Below, one piece after another: positions 8,925 to 19,100 of a stretch of DNA of 64,000 bases. The notes under the pieces are model-generated. The model ran no database searches. It was given only the letters and a program-made list of their open reading frames with translations, and was not told where the DNA came from. This DNA comes from CAWJTV01 sp963845695. Lineage in GTDB: Bacteria; Planctomycetota; Planctomycetia; Isosphaerales; Isosphaeraceae. Within the stretch, counting starts at the first letter, position 1. Every line of letters begins with the position of its first letter. Position numbers and translations under genes: made by a program. The DNA lies in NCBI GenBank assembly GCA_963845695.1, contig CAWJTQ010000023.1, positions 62,001 to 126,000 of the forward strand, read 5' to 3'.

Positions 8925-9364
8925 GAAGGTCTGTAGTCCCGACGGATGTTTTGGCGCCGACGGGGCTTACGGCCGCGGGGACGAGTTGGACCCGTTTCAC
9001 AGGCCGAAACTCTTTGTCGCTGAGCGATTGACGAGACCAATGCCATTTCCGGTCACGCCCCTGGCTACGTGCTGACGCCCCCTCCGGGGCTTCTGGGACA
9101 GACTCTGAGTCGGGAGGCGCGGACCTGAGTCGTGTGCTTCCCCGCTTGAGCCGGCATCAGACTCGCGGATTCCAGCAGGCCGATTTCGATCCGGATCCTC
9201 TCCGACTGCGTTCTGTCCAACCACTGGCACTTCGTCGTCTGGCCGCGAGCCGATGGGGAGGTGACAGACGACTTCCGCTGGCTGGCGCAGACTCACGCGA
9301 TGCGCTGGCAGAGGAAACGGGACGCAACTCGTTTCAACCTTCGTCACCGTTCTCGGACGGTTTC
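8925..9364 (+). pseudogene. RAYT (REP-associated tyrosine transposase) relic within a gene-free stretch
   Basis: From 9183 to about 9330 one frame reads ISIRILSDCVLSN, then HWHFVVWPRADGEVTD, then FRWLAQTHAMRWQRKR. This is the HUH core region of TnpA-REP/RAYT transposases: His-Trp-His at 9222-9230, followed by the usual WPRADG and a helix ending HAMRWQ. The catalytic Tyr region and both ends of the protein are missing. Just after it comes AAACGGGACGCAACTCGTTT, which resembles the REP sequences clustered at 10.8-11.4 kb. Nothing else in 8925-9364 can be supported. Confidence 0.55.
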
Positions 9365-10247
9365 CTAGCGCGGACCGAGCGAACCGACCGGACGGTGCGT
9401 CGCTCGTTCCCTCCCGAGGATCCTCTTGAGGAGCGGCTTGAGTTGGGAACTCGAAGCTCCCAGGGTTCTCGAACGCGGCGGTAGGCCCGGAGCGGTCGTC
9501 AGATGGACCTTCCATCCGGGCTCGCGAACGCACGCGTAGACGTCGTGATGATCGCTCCAGGCCTTCTCGCCGAAACTCACCAGACGGAATTCGGCCAGGC
9601 TCATGAGTAATTGGCAGACCCAGGCCGGATCCGAGAGTGAGACGCCATAGCCGGCTGTCTTCCGATAATCCAGGTACGCAAACCCAGTCGACTCGAAAGT
9701 CTGACAGATCTCAAGGCATTGTGTGTCAACGAGCCCGTGAAGGTTCTGACGGTTGACGATCCACTCGTGGGCACGGCGGCCGTGGGCCGAGAAGACCAGA
9801 ACGCCTCCCGGCTTCAACAGGGAACGGAAGAACGTCAGGAACTCGATCCAGCGCGGGGCGTCGAAGTGAGTGAGGAGCGATCCGACCCAGATCAGATCAA
9901 AGGAGTCGCGTGGCAGCGGGATCCGGGAGGTATCGACGTGGGAGTAAACCGGGATGGCGCCGAACTGGGCCGCGCAGAAATCGACGCCGTCACGCACAAG
10001 ATCGCACGCCGTGATCGCGCTCTCCGGGAAAGCGGCCCGGATATGCCGAAGGACGCGGCCGTGTCCGCAGGGAAAGTCCAGGATCTTGGCGGGTTCGCCT
10101 GCATCAGATCCACGCGCGTCGAGTGCCGCGCCGGATACCGTTCAGGCCGGACGATCCTGCTCGGAAATAGTGCGGAACGTCGTAGTTGTTAACGAACATC
10201 TGGTCGTTCGGCGAGATCGTGCGTTCGACTTCGATCGAATCGGGCAT
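9365..10247 (-). CDS. Class I SAM-dependent methyltransferase (one frame change)
   Basis: Read from ATG 10247, the protein begins MPDSIEVERTISPNDQ, then VNNYDVPHYFRAGSSGLNGI. The frame changes near 10125-10140 and continues with the SAM-binding motif I ILDFPCGHGRVLRHI, TACDLVRDGVDFCAAQFGA, the acidic-loop segment DLIWVGSLLTHFD and the LLKPGGVLVFSAHGRRA strand. A C-terminal variable domain follows to 9365, about 290 residues in total. It resembles SAM methyltransferases found near glycan and natural-product genes, but the substrate is unknown. A single extra or missing base explains the break. The gene stands alone. Confidence 0.65.
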
Positions 10248-10780
10248 GGGATCATCCTCTCGAGAAACGGCAGACTTCGGCCTTCGGATCGTCAGTGGCC
10301 GGTTTCCTGGGAGTGAACGACACCGACCCGGCTCGACAGGGGATCGAGGTTCCCGCGCGGGCCGGCCATAGGCCGGTCAATCCTCTGCAATCGATTCATC
10401 CGACCCCCTCTTGTTTATCGGTCGTCGCAGGACCATCCTGGAACGAACGCCTCAAAGGATACGCCAGGAGTGACGAATGCCTGACTTTACGACGGGATGG
10501 GCGATCGCAACAACGAGGATCTCGTCCGCTTCTTCTCGATACTGGTCGATGATCCCATGGGAGTAGCGGTGCGTGCGAGAGCGACGTGTGTTCGTGCTCA
10601 GGGTGCGCGCAGGCTTCGGGGATGTCGATTCCAATCAGGATGGGTACCACTTTGTGAGCCCAGCGGGCACCGGCGAAGTGGTTGCGGGGCGAATCGATGG
10701 GGGGTGTTGGGGAAGGGATCGGGAGGCCAACGAGCGAACGGGCCTTAGATGGGGTAGGACCACGGCCTGAACCGCTCAGC
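10248..10780. other. Intergenic stretch without a supported gene
   Basis: About 530 bp with only short, compositionally odd frames on both strands. No RNA gene, promoter or strong repeat was recognised. It leads into the REP cluster. Confidence 0.5.
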
Positions 10781-10784
10781 GGCC

Positions 10785-11375
10785 CTGACCTCTGCCGGTC
10801 TTCGCCTGGGGAACCGAGTTCAGGGCAGGAAACGGGAGGGCAGGAAACGGGGCAGGAAACGGGGGCAGGAAACGGGGACGGGCAGGAAACGGGGCAGGAA
10901 ACGGGGACGCAGCTAGTTTCTCACGCCCGTCAAAACTAGCTCCGTCCCCGTTTCCGTTTCCTCCCCGTTTCCTCCGTTCTGACCTCTGCCGGTCTTCGCC
11001 TGGGGAACCGAGTTCAGGGCAGGAAAGGGGCAGGAAACGGGGGGCAGGAAACGGGGACGCAGCTAGTTTCTCACGCCCGTCAAAACTAGCTCCGTCCCCG
11101 TTTCCGTTTCCCCGTTTCGTGAGCGAAAGTGTGAACTCATTGATGAGAAACGCCTTGTAACGAAAACTGGATGCGGGAAAACCGCCCGTCCAGTTTGATG
11201 AGCGGGGTGTGGAAACGGAGCCCGGTCGATGAGACAGAGCCACCGCGCCACACCTCGACTCTACTTCTCACGCCCGTCAAAACTAGCTCCGTCCCCGTTT
11301 CCGTTTCGTCAAAACTAGCTCCGTCCCCGTTTCCGTTTCGTCAAAACTAGCTCCGTCCCCGTTTCCGTTTCCCCT
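10785..11375. repeat. GGGGAC-type REP cluster 1 with a duplicated block
   Basis: Short units GGCAGGAAACGGG are repeated at least eight times. Two hairpins have 21-bp arms with one mismatch: 10899-10919 with 10933-10953, and 11049-11069 with 11083-11103 (arm AAACGGGGACGCAGCTAGTT and its complement). Half-arms CTAGCTCCGTCCCCGTTTC recur near 11282, 11311 and 11347. A 48-bp block at 10785-10832 is repeated at 10979-11026, so the first hairpin unit was duplicated. Related units lie at 12470-12535 and 51002-51434. Such palindromes are typical RAYT substrates, and a RAYT relic is present near 9.2 kb. Confidence 0.8.
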
Positions 11376-11664
11376 TCGCCAGCAGCGGCGCTGCCAGTCT
11401 GAGGGTGGTCGCCCATTGAAGCACGGACCCGGTCCGCCAAGGTTCGATATTCCGCCCGCCAGGCTGCCGGCCGGGCCGCCTGCTCCTGGATGAGCATCGG
11501 CTCGGCCTGCTAAGATCGCCCGTCGTCCCGGACTTCACGGGCCTTCCCCGGGGTAGGAGAAGGGGACATTCCGTTAGGAGAAGGAAAAGTTTCTATGATC
11601 AAGGATGGGCTTTGCTTCACCCATGAGAGGCGTCACCCAGCCAATGGGCTGACGCACACGACAT

Positions 11665-12012
11665 TCACAGGCCGAAGCCTACCTCCTGATAGGGTTCGCC
11701 GGGGTGGTGCGGGCTGATCTGGATCGTCACCTTGCGATCCAGGCGCTTGAGGAAGCCGAGCAGCTTGTCGGTGGTGAAGCGGTTGAAATGCCCGTTCATC
11801 AGGTGGGAGACCTCCGGCTGCTTGATGCCGAGCAAGGCGGCAATCTCCCGCTGCGTGAGCCCCTTGTCAGCGAGCAGCTTATAGACGTGAAAGCCCAGCT
11901 TCGACCGGGCCAGCCGCTCGTCGGCGTCGGGCAGGGCCAGATCGGCGAAGACGTTGCCGGAGCCTTCCTCGTGGTCGATTGCCCCGTGGCCGTTATCGTT
12001 TGTCTTGCTCAT
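11665..12012 (-). CDS. XRE-family antitoxin, HigA-like
   Basis: A 115-residue protein with a helix-turn-helix domain in its middle: LARSKLGFHVYKLLADKG, LTQREIAALLGIKQPEVSHL, then FTTDKLLGFLKRLDRKV. This is the pattern of the COG5606-type XRE antitoxins that pair with Gp49-like toxins. It is expected to bind and neutralise the toxin and to repress the operon. The start at 12012 overlaps the end of the upstream toxin gene by 20 bp, so the two are co-transcribed and probably translationally coupled, with the toxin first as in higBA. Confidence 0.85.
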   Translation of the reverse strand: MSKTNDNGHGAIDHEEGSGNVFADLALPDADERLARSKLGFHVYKLLADKGLTQREIAALLGIKQPEVSHLMNGHFNRFTTDKLLGFLKRLDRKVTIQISPHHPGEPYQEVGFGL

Positions 12013-12388
12013 GTTCTGCCAGCTCCCTCGCCTCTTTGTATCGCTGTTTAATCAAATCCACATCCGGTTTTGGCGTGGCGATGCCCTTCTTCGACTTCTT
12101 CTGAAAGGCATGCAGCACGTAGATGTTCCTGCCGAGCTGCACGGCGAGCACCGTGCGGTATGCCTCGCCGTCGTGCCGCAGGGCGATCTCAAACACGCCG
12201 CTGCCGACGCCCTTGAACGGTTTGGCGTCCTTGGGCATGCCGCCGAACTGGATCAGTTGCAGCTCGTCGCCGATGATCTTCTTCGCCTCGTCGGGAAAAG
12301 CCCGCAGGTTCCGCAGCGAGGTGCCCAGCCACACCAGCGGTCGCAGCACCGGCGTTTCAAGTTCCTCCGCCTCGTCCTCGTCTGCCAA
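11993..12388 (-). CDS. Phage-derived Gp49-like (HigB/RelE superfamily) toxin
   Basis: The 131-residue product contains PLVWLGTSLRNLRAFPDE, then GDELQLIQFGGMPKDAKPF, GVFEIALRHDGEAYRTV and NIYVLHAFQKKSKKGIATP. These are hallmarks of the Gp49-like family (PF05973). Members of this superfamily are mostly ribosome-dependent mRNA endonucleases. The basic segment after HAFQKKSKKG carries the usual RNA-contacting lysines. An acidic N-terminus of about 15 residues precedes the domain. A promoter with a palindromic operator lies 17-45 bp upstream (12405-12433), consistent with autoregulation by the antitoxin encoded next. Confidence 0.85.
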   Translation of the reverse strand: MADEDEAEELETPVLRPLVWLGTSLRNLRAFPDEAKKIIGDELQLIQFGGMPKDAKPFKGVGSGVFEIALRHDGEAYRTVLAVQLGRNIYVLHAFQKKSKKGIATPKPDVDLIKQRYKEARELAEHEQDKR

Positions 12389-12404
12389 CGTTACGCACTC
12401 CCCT

Positions 12405-12433
12405 ATGCTATAGGAAATTTCCTATAAAGTCAA
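12405..12433 (-). promoter_or_regulatory. Toxin-antitoxin promoter with an operator palindrome in the spacer
   Basis: On the minus strand TTGACT (12428-12433) and TAGCAT (12405-12410) form a sigma70-type -35/-10 pair with a 17-bp spacer. The perfect 18-bp palindrome TATAGGAAATTTCCTATA (12409-12426) fills nearly all of that spacer and touches the -10 box. Antitoxin bound there would block RNA polymerase directly. Confidence 0.7.
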
Positions 12434-13454
12434 ATACCGCATGCGGGACGGCCTGTCAAGCGAGCGGACCTGAAACGGGGACCTGAAACGGGGAGCAGAC
12501 CAAACGCAGCTAGTTTTTCATTCTCTCCCCGTCCTATCGCTCTGACTTTGACCACGCACACTCCACCGCGATCGTCCGGACCTCCTGACGAAGATGGCAG
12601 TTACCACACCCGGCCGACCGAAGGTCTCCGGTTGTCACTCCCGCCGGGAGACCTTTGGTCCAGCAGACGACGGAGTCGGGAGACCCGCGACGAACAGAAT
12701 TGGGAAGTGATTCCCGACCTGATCCTGAATAAGAAGGTGATCGCTCTGATCGTGCTCAACGTGACGGAGGTTCACCCCGAGGAGTCCGCGCCTCCCTCGG
12801 CGGCCTCCCGGCAGTCGGGGCGAATCGTCGTCCCCGGCGGCCGGTCCCATCTCGGGTTTTTCCTCATCCGAGAGGCTAATCCCACAAAAGTTTCTATAAT
12901 CAAGGATGTCGGGACGTCCCGGCGGCGTTCGGGGTGCGCGAATCGGTAAAGACAGCGGGGTGGGGGGATGAGCAACGAACGAGAATCGGGCAGCCGAGCA
13001 CGCGGCGAGCGCCGGAAACCTTGGCAACGAAACGAAGCCACCAACACCGCGCGTCAAAAACCTTCGCGACGAAACGAAGCCACAATTGCGGGGCCTGGGA
13101 AAAGTTTGTCGATGGTATCGAATCGATGGAGTGTCGCGCACCCGATCAGCACGCGCACCCACGAAGGCAGCGGTGACGCATCCATGGGCGAGTCCCTCGG
13201 TGGCACCATCGCGCCGAGATGATGGTTGCATGGCCGAGTATCGACGTTTCCGGCGGGCCGAGACGCCCGCTCCACGGGCCGACCGCTCGATGGCCCGTGG
13301 GGCGGGCCTCCCGGTTCGCCGGCCGTCCGTGATAAGCCTACAGGATCGGAAGGAACTTTCTGGTAGAGTCGGGTCCTTGAGTCGATACAATAGCGAAATT
13401 GACCGAACTCAATTCAGGTTTGCCGTTTCCGGATCCCCTGATCGCCGAGGTAAC
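12434..13454. other. 1-kb stretch without a supported gene: REP fragments and short tandem units
   Basis: REP-like fragments with CTGAAACGGGG and ACGCAGCTAGTTTTTC lie at 12470-12535. AAAGTTTCTATAATCAAGGAT near 12889 nearly repeats a sequence near 11588. Two imperfect tandem units of about 37 bp with CGAAACGAAGCCAC occupy 13010-13085. Several long frames cross this region on both strands, but their translations are Arg/Pro-rich and look like repeat shadows. Confidence 0.55.
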
Positions 13455-13814
13455 ATGATGTCCAACACACAGGCCGAAGCGAACCACACCTCTGTCCTCC
13501 CCCAGACCGGTACGTTGGCGCTCGTTACGGGGGCGGCGAGGCACGGGGCTGCGGATGCTCGCGAGGCGGCGGAGCGCGTCTACACTGCGACCAGTTCGTT
13601 CGTGTCGCGGCTCGTCTACACGACCTGCTACACGCTCTCGTACGGCTTGGTCTTTCCCACAGTGTTCCTGGCCCATGCGATCCCCAAGAACAACGCCGCG
13701 GTCCAGGGCCTGATCGATGGCGCCGAGGCAGCGATCCACAAGGTCGACGAGCTCCGCGAAACGACGTTCCAACCGTCGGGCGCCATGGCGACGCCCGCTC
13801 CCGCAACGCCTTGA
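13455..13814 (+). CDS. Small hypothetical protein with one hydrophobic segment
   Basis: ATG codons lie at 13455 and 13458; GAGG at 13447-13450 favours 13458. The 118-119 residue product has a polar N-terminus, then ARHGAADAREAAERVYTATS, a hydrophobic stretch YTTCYTLSYGLVFPTVFLA (about 55-73), AIPKNNAAVQGLIDGAEAAI and a Pro/Ala-rich tail. A longer in-frame reading from 13086 passes through repeats and is rejected. I do not recognise the family; similar short proteins are common hypotheticals in planctomycetes. Confidence 0.55.
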   Translation: MMSNTQAEANHTSVLPQTGTLALVTGAARHGAADAREAAERVYTATSSFVSRLVYTTCYTLSYGLVFPTVFLAHAIPKNNAAVQGLIDGAEAAIHKVDELRETTFQPSGAMATPAPATP

Positions 13815-13909
13815 TCGCGGCTCTTGGTGCTCGGCGTAACCCGTCATGGTTCCGAGAATGGCCAGCAGCGTAGCCGTTCCGTATTCTAGACTCCTCCAGG
13901 AGGGACACC

Positions 13910-15060
13910 GTGACACCGAACTCGCTCGATGGGACCTGCGACACGTCACGATCTGGGCAGTCGGGAGGCGAGGCCGGTCCTTATTGCCTGGACATCGAAA
14001 TCGATGAGATTGAGGGCTCGGTCCGGGTCTACGATCCTCGGGTCTTCCACGCCGGCCGGCGTCCGTTCTGCCGTCGGCTGATCGAGGCCATGGCGCGGTC
14101 GGCGTGGGGTTCGAAAGGCGGAGGTCGACCTGGCGTCGACCTCATGCCGGATCGACTTCGGACCGGGGCCGGGTATGTCCCAGGCCATGGCCGTCGCGTT
14201 CGCGGAGTCGGTTCGCGAGGCCGCCTCGGCCTCCCCGCGTGCGGACCGTGGATCCTGGCGGCGTCCCTCACCCGGCTGGTCGGTTCTGACCGCCTACCCG
14301 CTCGCCGGCGACGTCTCTCTCTGGGAAACCCAGCAGGTCAAGCCCGGTCGAATTCGCCTCCGTCATCAGAGGCTCGCGGGCGATTCGGTCCCGCTCGCTC
14401 AGCTCGCCGACTCGCTGGCCGGTCTCGAGGACGTTCGGGGGTGCCGTGCGTCGTTCTGGTCTCGCACCATCGTCGTCGACTTCCGTCCCGATAGCCCGGT
14501 CGCGGCCCGCTTCCCCGACGTGCTGGAGCAGGCCCTGGAAGACGCACTGGCCGCCGGGACATCACGGCGCGGATCCACGGCGCCTGGCAAACCCTTCCGC
14601 CAATGGCGAGGTGGTCCAGGTCGCCACCGGCTGGAAGCGATTCCGGTACCTGGCCCTTGCGGGCGGCTCCTTCGCGATGACCGTCGCGGCGCTGGTCATC
14701 CCGGGGCTGCCCACTGTCCCCTGCCTGCTTGCGACCAGCTATTACCTCGCACGCTCGTCGCCCCGGCTGGATCGGATGCTCCGGCGGACGGCGTTCTTCG
14801 GGCCGATCCTCACCGAGTGGGAGCAACACCATGCCTTGAGCGGGTCGTCGAAGCGTCGGTTGATGGGGCTGACGGTCGTCCTCGTCGTGATCACCGTGGC
14901 TCTGACCCCGCTGACTCCGGTCGCCCTCGTGGTGATCCTCGTCGTCGCATCGTTGAGCATTCTCGGAGTCTTCCGATTGCCGGCTCTCTCCGAAGGAAGA
15001 CGAGAAGCCAGCCGCCTCGAACAGCCGGCTGGCTCGCAGCACCATGAAGACGATCAACGG
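13910..15060 (+). CDS. DUF454 (YbaN-like) inner-membrane protein with extended N-terminus, frameshifted
   Basis: GTG 13910 is preceded by AGGAGGG (13898-13904). The coding stretch changes frame near 14105 and near 14560. The N-terminal part (YCLDIEIDEIEGSVRVYDPR, then a repeat of the type GRIRLRHQRLAGD) looks like two metal-associated or HMA-like halves. The C-terminal part FRYLALAGGSFAMTVAALVI, PGLPTVPCLLATSYYLARSS and LSGSSKRRLMGLTVVLV is a typical DUF454 domain with three to four membrane segments. No stop is reached in the last frame, which reads through into the next gene, so another indel near the end is likely and 15060 is an estimate. The role of DUF454 proteins is unknown. Confidence 0.6.
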
Positions 15061-15186
15061 ACCGTTGTAGGGTGGCGTCGAACCTCGAACATCGAGGCGA
15101 GGCCCACCAGGACCACTCGGTCGCGATCAATGGCAACCGGGCGTGAATCCACTCCTCCGGCCAGTTCCCCAGGGAGAGACAGCCAG

Positions 15187-16194
15187 ATGAAGTACGTGGT
15201 CGTAATCCTAGGGGCGATCGTCGTCGCCGCGAGTCCGATTCATGCCGGAGCCCAGTCCCCGAGAGCGGCGGAGTCGCAGCCCACGACGGCCGAGACGAAG
15301 CGCCAAGGTCCCTCATCGGCCGAGACAGCCCTCCGCGCGGTCGATGAGGCGTTCGTTCGCGACTACAACAAGGGCGACAGCAAGGCCCTGGCTGCCTATT
15401 TCACCGAAGACGCCGAGGTCATCGCAGCCGATGGCGAACGCCTTCAGGGTCGCAACCTGATCGAGCAGCGGTTCGTCGAAACGTTTGAAACCAGCCCAGG
15501 CGTGAAGATTGCCCTCGAAATCGAAGGGATCCGATTCCTGAACCCGGATACCGCCAAGGAGGAGGGCCGCACGCTCATGACACCGGCCAAGGGGGCACCG
15601 GTCTACCGAATCTATACGGTCCTCTTCGTCAAGCGCGACGCGCGCTGGCTGATCTCAAGCATCCGCGAGGAGGCCGACCCCCTGGTCCGGCCGCACGAAC
15701 GACTCAAGGACCTGGAATGGATGATCGGCGAGTGGATTGACGAAGGGATCGATTCCGAGGTCCGGGTCGACTGCCGATGGTCGGACGACACCAACTACCT
15801 GATCCGCACGTTCACGGTGAAGCGGCAAGGCAAGCCGGTCATGACGGTCTCGCAGCGCATCGGATGGGACCCGCTGGCCCGGCAGATCCGGTCCTGGGAA
15901 TTCGACTCTGAAGGCGGCTTCGGCGAAGGGCGATGGAGCCGTGACGGCGACCGCTGGATCATCAAGCACACGGGCGTGCGTCCCGAAGGCACGACCGCCT
16001 CTTCCACCAACACGATGTGGAGGGAGCGCCCCGACCTGGTGCGATGGACCTCGACCGACCGCATCCTCGGAGACGAACCGGTCCCCAACGAGGAAACCTA
16101 CGTACTGGTTCGTGTCCCGCCTCCACCGCGTTCGCGGTCGAAGGCCCAGGCGACGCCGTCTCCATCCCCGAACACCACGAGGAGCCCGCGATGA
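15187..16194 (+). CDS. Secreted SnoaL-like/SgcJ-type protein of unknown substrate
   Basis: ATG 15187 follows the purine-rich AGGGAGA about 10 bp upstream. A signal peptide is clear: MKYVVVILGAIVVAAS followed by HAGAQS. Residues about 45-165 form an NTF2/SnoaL-like domain with DEAFVRDYNKGDSKALAAYF, TEDAEVIAADGERLQGR and RIYTVLFVKRDARWLISSIR, close to the SgcJ/EcaC family. The second half (about 175-320) begins RLKDLEWMIGEWIDEG and resembles a DUF1579-like or lipocalin-type domain. The frame is intact, 335 residues. It overlaps the next gene by the 4-bp ATGA, indicating coupling. An enzymatic role is not evident. Confidence 0.7.
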   Translation: MKYVVVILGAIVVAASPIHAGAQSPRAAESQPTTAETKRQGPSSAETALRAVDEAFVRDYNKGDSKALAAYFTEDAEVIAADGERLQGRNLIEQRFVETFETSPGVKIALEIEGIRFLNPDTAKEEGRTLMTPAKGAPVYRIYTVLFVKRDARWLISSIREEADPLVRPHERLKDLEWMIGEWIDEGIDSEVRVDCRWSDDTNYLIRTFTVKRQGKPVMTVSQRIGWDPLARQIRSWEFDSEGGFGEGRWSRDGDRWIIKHTGVRPEGTTASSTNTMWRERPDLVRWTSTDRILGDEPVPNEETYVLVRVPPPPRSRSKAQATPSPSPNTTRSPR

Positions 16195-18010
16195 CCCGCA
16201 AACTCTGGATCGCCGTCCTGATTGCGTCCCTGACCATCGTCCTCCCTCGGCATGACGTCTCCGCCCACGGCTTCGGCGGTGGCGGGGGACGCGGAGGCTT
16301 CGGTGGCGGCGGCGGCATGCGCGGAGGCTTCGGCGGTTACGGCGGAGGTGGCTTCGGCGGCATGCGCGGCGGTTACGGCGGTATGCGAGGCGGCTACGGG
16401 GGCATGTCGTCGTTCAGCCGGACTCCGTCGTTCAGCTCCTACGGTCGCTCTGGCTCGGGTATGAGCTATGGAAGCCGTGGTGTGTCCGAGGGCATGTACG
16501 GTGGCCGGATCGACTATGGCTCCCGCTCGGGTTCCTACAACACGGCGCGGGGAGGGACGATCAACTACGGCGCCGCCGGATACGGCGCCCGGGGACCCGG
16601 AGGTGGGGCAGCCGGCCGCGGCGTTTATGGCGTCGAGGGAACGACGGCTGGTGGCCGTTCCTTCGCGGACGTCGGCCGCGCGGGCGGCGCCGTCGGACCT
16701 GGTGGGAATGCCGTGGCCGGTCGGGCGAACCTCGGCGCCGTCTCAGGACCCCGCGGCACGGCCGTCGCAGGATCGCGCGGATTTGCGGCCGCCGGCACGG
16801 GAGGAGCCGCCGTCGCGGGGCGGTCTTACGGCGCCGCGGGCTACCACCCGTACGGTTACTCCAACTACGGGGCGTATCACTCAGGCTGGGTCCACGGTTA
16901 CTGGAACGGCCACAACAATGCGATCTGGGGCTGGCGCGGTCCTTACTGGGGCGGCGGGGGTTGGGGCGGCATGGGCTGGGGCTTCGGGATGGGAATGGGA
17001 TTGGGAATGGGCCTGGGCTGGGGCCTGCCGTTCTGGGGATACGGATCGGCCCTCTACGGGATGGGCTACATGCCCTACTACAATCCCTACTATTACGGGG
17101 CCGGCACCGTGGTCGTGGATCAACCGATCATGGCCGTGCCTTACGACTACTCGCAGCCGATCGACACCATGAGCGCGGCCGCTTCAGAGTCGGTGACCAA
17201 TCCGGCGATGGCGTTGTTCGACGCCGCCCGCGCCTCATTCCACGAGGGAAACTACGCCGATGCCCTCCAGAAGACCAACGAGGCCCTGACGAAACTCCCC
17301 AACGACACGACCCTCCATGAATTCCGCGCGCTGTGCCTGTTCGCCCTGGGGCGGTACGATGAGGCCGCCGCGACCCTTTATGCCGTCCTCTCGGTCGGGC
17401 CCGGCTGGGACTGGACGACTCTGATCAGCCTCTATCCAGGTGTTGATATCTATACAAATCAACTCCGTGCACTTGAAGAATATTGCACGGTGCACCGGGA
17501 CTCGGCCACCGGCCGCTTCGTCCTCGCCTATCTCTATCTGACCGCGGGTCAGACCGATCCGGCGGTCGACATCCTCAAGCAGGTGGTCGCGCTCAAGCCC
17601 AACGACAGCCTGTCGGCGAGGCTGCTCCGGCAGCTCGATCCCTCGCAGGAGAAGACAGCCACGGTCGCGACCACCACGACCACGGCGCCGAGTCGGCGGC
17701 TCCCACGCCGACCGACACGACGCCGCCGGAGGGCGCGACGATCGCCGGGACCTGGAGCGCCCAGCCGTCGGCCGACACGGCGATCTCCCTGACGATCCAG
17801 CCCGGCGGCCCGTTCACCTGGGAGGTCACGCGAAAGGGTCAGAAGCAGCAGTTCTCCGGCGCCTCGACCTACGGCGACGGCCTGCTCACGCTGGTCCAGG
17901 ACAAGGGCCCCGCCATGGTCGGCCGAGTGAGCTGGAAGGACGCGAGTCACATGACGTTCCGGATCGCCGGCGACGGCCCCGAAGACCCGGGGCTGAGCTT
18001 CTCGAAGTGA
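16191..18010 (+). CDS. Secreted Gly/Tyr-rich protein with TPR repeats (one frame change)
   Basis: The start ATG 16191 overlaps the preceding stop (ATGA). A signal peptide (MTRKLWIAVLIASLTIVLP) is followed by a long Gly-rich region (about 25-330) with GFGG, GYGG and YGAAGY repeats and many aromatic residues. Then come TPR-like helices: MALFDAARASFHEGNYADAL, FRALCLFALGRYDEAAATL and ATGRFVLAYLYLTAGQTD. The frame changes near 17695; the other frame continues ATIAGTWSAQPSADTAISL to GDGPEDPGLSFSK, a small beta domain, ending at 18010. The low-complexity part suggests a surface or matrix role, but no function can be assigned. Confidence 0.7.
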
Positions 18011-18049
18011 AACCGCGCAGGCGGCCGAGGCCGTTGTGAGGACCATGCC

Positions 18050-19028
18050 GTGACCGGCCTGCTCTTGGCCCTGTCCGCGCTGATGATCGGGTTCGTCCCG
18101 GCTCATGCCCCACTGATGTTGATCCCCGTCCTGTCCCTGACCCTTCGGCCCTGGTATGGTGCCTGGATCTTCACGCGAGGGACCGCGCTCCGGCCGGTCC
18201 TGGTGTGGGTGGCCCTGGCGCTCGTCATGTCGACCCTCGCTCAGTCCGCGGCCCTGGCCGAGCCGATCTCATCCGGCCGGCCGTGGACGGGCCGGCTGAC
18301 CTATCTCGCCGTGCTGGCGGCCCTGGCGGCGTTGACCTCCGTGCTCAACGCCCGCGCTCCGGGGGGGCGAGTGTGGGCCGGCTTGATGGTCGTGCTGGTC
18401 GTGGTCTTCCTGATCCCCTGGCTGGAAGGCCCGTGGCGACTTCGGCGGGCGCACGGGCTGGAGCTGCTCCACCTCGACGCGCCCTGGACGATCTTCTACG
18501 GGTTCCTGGTGCTCGTCGGGGTCACGAACTACCTTCCGACACGGTTCGGTGCCTCGGCCAGTTGGCTGGCGTTGGGATTCATCCTCGAGTATCTGGGGCT
18601 GACGCGCAACGAGTGGCCGGTGGAGCGTCGAGCAGCGCTCTGGTCCTGGGTCGCTTGGACGCTGGCCGCCAGCGTCTCGGCGGCGCACTCCGGCAACCCA
18701 CCGTGCACCGGCGGCCCGCACGCGGCTCGAGCGACTCTGGTTCTGGTTCCGCGACCTCTGGGGCGTCGTCTGGGCCATCCGCATCCAGGACCGATTCAAT
18801 CGCATCGCCGAGCTGAAGGGCTGGCCCATTCGCCTGAACTGGTTCGGGCTGGTCCCGGCCGCAGCCGGTTCGGACGTCGAGCCAGTCGCGATCGCGGATC
18901 CTTCCGAGGCGGAGGCCACCTTCCGGGGCCTGATCCGGCGCTTCGTCCAGGGCGAGCGACTTGACGAGGTCCTGGGATCGTCCCCGGCCACGACGTCTTG
19001 CGATCCGGACGATGCGGCACGATCATAG
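18050..19028 (+). CDS. Polytopic membrane protein of unknown function (one frame change)
   Basis: GTG 18050 starts a protein with at least six hydrophobic segments in the first 215 residues (LLLALSALMIGFVPAHAPLM, RPVLVWVALALVMSTLAQSA, LTYLAVLAALAALTSVL, AGLMVVLVVVFLIPWL and others). The frame breaks near 18690-18720. In the other frame a soluble tail continues RLERLWFWFRDLWGVVWAIR, AELKGWPIRLNWFGLVPAAA and FRGLIRRFVQGERLDEVLG, with TAG at 19026-19028. The gene follows the TPR protein by 40 bp and may be in the same operon. I do not recognise the family. Confidence 0.6.
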
Positions 19029-19100
19029 ACAAGGTGGGGACGTTCGGATCCGGAACGATCAGTCCGGTCGTGGTTGACTCGATGTGGAGGCTCGGATTTC

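Noticed and set aside
10682..11243. Open frames of repeated GQETG or FPAPRFLP residues
   Set aside because: They come entirely from the GGCAGGAAACGGG REP units.
13086..13454. N-terminal extension of the small protein at 13455
   Set aside because: The extension runs through tandem repeat DNA, while GAGG sits just before ATG 13458.
14446..15186. A fusion of DUF454 and the SnoaL-like protein as one polypeptide
   Set aside because: The second protein has its own purine-rich ribosome-binding site, ATG and signal peptide at 15187. The missing stop between them is better explained by an indel, like the two other frame changes in the DUF454 gene.
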